From positions 1 to 8,452 of the forward strand of contig CAKTXU010000058.1 of assembly GCA_934630995.1 (NCBI GenBank): a stretch of 8,452 nt of DNA, given 5' to 3'. A program made the translations under genes and the position numbers. Shown here one piece after another: positions 6,203 to 8,452 of this stretch; the stretch's first letter is position 1, and each line of letters opens with the position of its first letter. Under the pieces are notes generated by a model, which ran no database searches, was not told the origin of the DNA, and saw only the letters and a program-made list of their open reading frames with translations. Origin of the DNA: an uncultured Eubacteriales bacterium (GTDB lineage: Bacteria > Bacillota > Clostridia > Oscillospirales > Acutalibacteraceae).

Positions 6203-8107
6203 ATGAATATACAGGTAAGCGGCGCCGGCGCGGCGGAGGATGCAGCCATCCGGCTGACGGCCGGGGAGCTTGGCTTGAGCCCATCGTCGGACGGCGTACC
6301 AGTACGGCTGAAAAGGTGCGAAATGGAGAACTGTGCCCTGCAAGTTAGGCTGGAGAATGGGGAAGCAGTGGTGCGGTACCGGGATATTCCCGCTTTGCTG
6401 CGGGGATTGCGGCTGCTGGCGGGTGCACTGGAGAACGGCGAGGAGACCTTTTCCACAGAAGAGGAACGGCATTTTGACACCAGCGGCGCGATGTTCGATT
6501 GCTCCCGCAATGCGGTGATGACGGTGGACGCGGTAAAATATTTTCTGCGGCAGATGGCGGTGATGGGGCTCAATACCCTGCTGCTGTATACCGAGGATAC
6601 CTACGAGGTGGAGGGGGAACCCTACTTCGGCTATCTGCGGGGGCGCTATTCGCAGGCGCAGCTGCGGGAGCTGGACGATTATGCCGCTTCCCTGGGAGTG
6701 GAGCTGATTCCCTGCATTCAGACCCTTGCGCATCTTGAGCAGTTCCTCAAATGGGGTTCATCCGAGCGGTATCGCGACACCGCCGAGGTGATCCTGGTGG
6801 GACAGGAGGAAACCTATGACCTGCTCGCCCGGATGATCCGATCGGTTTCGTCGGCGGTGCGCAGCAGAAAAATCCATATCGGCATGGACGAGGCCCATAC
6901 CCTAGGGCTGGGCCGCTATCTCGATAAATTCGGCTATCACACCCGTTTTGAGCTGATGCAGGCCCATGTCCGCCGGGTCAAGGATATCACCGACAGCCTG
7001 GGGCTCAAACCCATGATGTGGGGCGATATGTATTTCCGTCTCTTCATTAACGGCGGCGGGTATTACGACCCCGATGTACAGATTCCGGGCGAGGCAATAC
7101 AAAGCATTCCGGAAGGAATCGACCTGGTTTACTGGGACTATTATCATCAGGAAGAGGATTTCTATCACACCTATATCGGCTGGCACAAAAGGATGGGACA
7201 AACGCCGGTTTTCGGCGGCGGCATCTGCACCTGGACGGGCGCGATGGTGCAGAATTATCCCCATACCATCCGGGCCGCCGACGCGGCGATGCGTGCCTGT
7301 AAGGCCGAGGGGGTGCGGGATGTGTTTGCCTGCATCTGGAACGACAACGGCGGCGAATGCAATTATGTGTCGGTGCTGCCGGGACTGGCGCGGTATGCGG
7401 AGCATATGTATACCGCTGTTCCGGACGAAAGCCATATGGCCCGGCGGATTCAGCTGTTCACGGGACTTGAAGAGGATGCCTGGACGGCGCTGTGCTCACT
7501 GGACTGCCTCAATCCCTCACTCAGGCCGCTGGAACCGCAGAATCCTTCCAAGTACCTGCTGTGGCAGGATCCGCTCCTCGGTCTTTTCGACCGCCATGCG
7601 GAGCCGTTTCCGTTGGAAGCGTATTATGCCGGGATACGGGACGCCCTCGAGGCGCGGCTCGATAAGCCGTTGCCCGCCCGGTGCCGCGGCCTGTTTGAGC
7701 TGATAAGCCAGTTGTGCGCGGTTCTGGAGGTTAAGTCTAAGCTCGGCGTGCGGCTGAAAGAGGCATACGACGCGGAAGACCGCACAGCTCTCAAAGAAGC
7801 GGCGGAGACTGTCCTGCCGTCGCTGCTGGCTGCGGTGGAGCGGTTGCACGCGCTGCACGCGCGGGAATGGACAAAGCTGTATAAGCCCTTTGGCTGGGAG
7901 GTGCTCGACCTGCGCTACGGCGGCCTGGAGGCGCGTCTGAAGACCGCCGCCGTAAGGGTCGGCGCGTATGCGCGCGGTGAGATCGGCCGGATTGAGGAGC
8001 TTGAGCCCGACCGTCTGACCTTTGATGGACGGGAAGCAATTGAGAACCGATGGATGGGCCATTTCAACCAGTATCATCTCATGGTCACTCCCAATTGTTT
8101 GGGATGA
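6203..8107 (+). CDS. GH20 exo-beta-N-acetylhexosaminidase, intracellular GH20C type
   Basis: 634 residues from the ATG at 6203, close to the 627 or so of pneumococcal GH20C. No signal peptide is seen, so it is cytoplasmic. Residues 1-90 look like the small N-terminal alpha/beta domain of GH20. The barrel starts at about 95 (GAMFDCSRN) and holds LLLYTEDTYEVEGEPYFGY (126-144), IPCIQTLAHL (169-178), IHIGMDEAHTLGLG (224-237), MMWGDMY (271-277), VYWDYY (309-314), CTWTG (342-346) and FACIWNDNGGE (375-385). D229-E230 are the expected substrate-orienting Asp and acid/base Glu of GH20, in which the substrate acetamido group acts as nucleophile. From about 430 it is mostly helical. It should release terminal beta-linked GlcNAc or GalNAc from imported oligosaccharides. 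It is followed after 26 nt by a GH38 start, an order that recalls the pneumococcal N-glycan locus. Complete, with no missing key residue seen. Confidence 0.95.
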   Translation: MNIQVSGAGAAEDAAIRLTAGELGLSPSSDGVPVRLKRCEMENCALQVRLENGEAVVRYRDIPALLRGLRLLAGALENGEETFSTEEERHFDTSGAMFDCSRNAVMTVDAVKYFLRQMAVMGLNTLLLYTEDTYEVEGEPYFGYLRGRYSQAQLRELDDYAASLGVELIPCIQTLAHLEQFLKWGSSERYRDTAEVILVGQEETYDLLARMIRSVSSAVRSRKIHIGMDEAHTLGLGRYLDKFGYHTRFELMQAHVRRVKDITDSLGLKPMMWGDMYFRLFINGGGYYDPDVQIPGEAIQSIPEGIDLVYWDYYHQEEDFYHTYIGWHKRMGQTPVFGGGICTWTGAMVQNYPHTIRAADAAMRACKAEGVRDVFACIWNDNGGECNYVSVLPGLARYAEHMYTAVPDESHMARRIQLFTGLEEDAWTALCSLDCLNPSLRPLEPQNPSKYLLWQDPLLGLFDRHAEPFPLEAYYAGIRDALEARLDKPLPARCRGLFELISQLCAVLEVKSKLGVRLKEAYDAEDRTALKEAAETVLPSLLAAVERLHALHAREWTKLYKPFGWEVLDLRYGGLEARLKTAAVRVGAYARGEIGRIEELEPDRLTFDGREAIENRWMGHFNQYHLMVTPNCLG

Positions 8108-8121
8108 AATTATCTCGAAAA

Positions 8122-8128
8122 GAGGGAG
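8122..8128 (+). promoter_or_regulatory. Ribosome binding site GAGGGAG of the alpha-mannosidase
   Basis: GAGGGAG lies 5 nt before the GTG at 8134. There is no other start near the conserved HIFLLSGTHWDREWY segment, so GTG is the likely start. Confidence 0.6.
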
Positions 8129-8133
8129 TCACC

Positions 8134-8220
8134 GTGCCGCCGTTGCATATTTTTTTGTTATCGGGAACCCATTGGGACCGGGAATGGTATCAGACGTTTC
8201 AGGAATTCCGTTTCCGGCTG
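8134..8220 (+). CDS. GH38 alpha-mannosidase, N-terminal fragment cut at an abnormal junction
   Basis: From the GTG at 8134 the frame gives residues 4-18 as LHIFLLSGTHWDREW, then YQTFQEFRFRL. This is the N-terminal signature of GH38 alpha-mannosidases; His13 and Asp15 of HWD would be zinc ligands. A full enzyme has roughly 800-1050 residues. After Leu29 (base 8220) the frame stays open to the window end but no longer looks like GH38, where a helix of type VxxxDELIDLL is expected. From there the bases encode another protein on the opposite strand. So this is a real gene start, 26 nt after GH20 and probably co-transcribed, but the rest is missing from this sequence. The enzyme would remove alpha-mannose from imported glycans in the cytoplasm. 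Identity is firm for so short a piece because HWDREWY is so conserved. Confidence 0.85.
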
Positions 8221-8452
8221 AATGGTCAAAAGCAGTTCGCCGATGGTGAGCTCGTCGGGCACCAGTTCGCCTTCGCGGACAAATTTCAGCAAAATCGCGT
8301 CGTAACCGGCATTTTTCAGCACCTGATACACCTGTTCCCCGGCGACTTTGTAAGTGTTTTCATCGCAGACCACCACGCAGTGTGTTCCCAGACCCCGTCG
8401 GGCGATGTATTCCGGCAGGCGGGGAATCAGCCCCTTGCCCACGTATATATCC
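8158..8452 (-). CDS. araM: sn-glycerol-1-phosphate dehydrogenase (AraM/EgsA type), N-terminal fragment
   Basis: Reading the minus strand inward from 8452, the frame is open from the edge and gives DIYVGKGLIPRLPEYI, then CVVVCDENTYKVAGEQVY, then GELVPDELTIGELLL and QPETEFL. This is the N-terminal NAD(P)-binding region of G1P dehydrogenases, which reduce dihydroxyacetone phosphate to sn-glycerol-1-phosphate and belong to the iron-alcohol-dehydrogenase-like superfamily. The gene starts outside the window. After QPETEFL (base 8200) the expected VAVGSGT cofactor loop is absent; the frame runs into the complement of the GH38 gene and stops at 8158-8160. Only 8200-8452 is family-like. The metal-binding C-terminal part is absent. 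It is unrelated in function to the glycan genes and opposite in strand, which supports an abnormal join. Confidence 0.83.
   Translation of the reverse strand, partial: DIYVGKGLIPRLPEYIARRGLGTHCVVVCDENTYKVAGEQVYQVLKNAGYDAILLKFVREGELVPDELTIGELLLTIQPETEFLKRLIPFPVPMGSR
8200..8220. other. Junction between GH38 (+) and G1P dehydrogenase (-) sequence
   Basis: These 21 bases read as QEFRFRL on the plus strand, which fits GH38, and as QPETEFL on the minus strand, which fits G1P dehydrogenase. To the left only the GH38 reading is family-like, to the right only the dehydrogenase reading. The segment contains a GAATTC (8203-8208). The join could be a short shared word used by an assembler, an amplification or cloning chimera, or a true inversion endpoint. 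Confidence 0.75.

Noticed and set aside
8134..8452. A true fusion or overlapping-gene pair spanning the whole plus-strand frame to the window end
   Set aside because: Past 8220 the plus frame has no GH38 character, while the minus frame matches G1P dehydrogenase closely. An open frame alone is weak evidence in this base composition.
8134..8452. Phase-variable invertible element at the GH38/dehydrogenase join
   Set aside because: No paired inverted repeats or recombinase gene are visible in the window, and one side of the would-be element lies outside it.

Overview
The window is GC-rich and gene-dense, and all seven + strand reading frames run the same way with short gaps (26 to 91 nt). Purine-rich Shine-Dalgarno sites (AAAGGAG, GGAGG), a lipoprotein, an NPxTG-type sorting tail and alpha-mannosidase/GH20 genes of the Gram-positive kind suggest a high-GC Firmicute, probably a gut clostridium (Oscillospirales/Ruminococcaceae-like). 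This placement is inferred from style, not from a marker gene. The first gene is cut by the left edge and the last by the right edge, so the window may be a whole metagenomic contig.

Region 1 (1-3849) holds three exported proteins built from one repeated beta-rich module of about 100-155 residues that I cannot match to a named family. There are three modules in the first protein, three in the second and one in the third. The first shows no C-terminal anchor, the second ends in an NPTTG sorting signal, and the third ends in a low-complexity stalk plus a transmembrane helix. Two modules of the second gene are near-identical tandem copies with 138 bp of perfect identity.

Region 2 (3882-6140) holds two paralogous TIM-barrel proteins with a YGVHxDxEPD motif, distantly reminiscent of GH18. 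One is a lipoprotein and the other has no export signal. Region 3 (6203-8220) holds a complete GH20 exo-beta-N-acetylhexosaminidase of the pneumococcal GH20C type, followed by the first 29 or so codons of a GH38 alpha-mannosidase.

Together the layout reads as one operon for host-type (N-)glycan use: surface modules that may bind glycan, an outside enzyme, and cytoplasmic enzymes that trim HexNAc and mannose. The transporter, the regulator and most of the mannosidase are not in the window.

At about 8200-8220 the GH38 gene breaks off and the sequence becomes the minus-strand N-terminal part of an sn-glycerol-1-phosphate dehydrogenase (AraM/EgsA type). The roughly 21 nt at the join read plausibly as either gene. 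This points to an assembly or amplification chimera, or a real inversion breakpoint, so the last 230 bases should not be treated as normal gene context.
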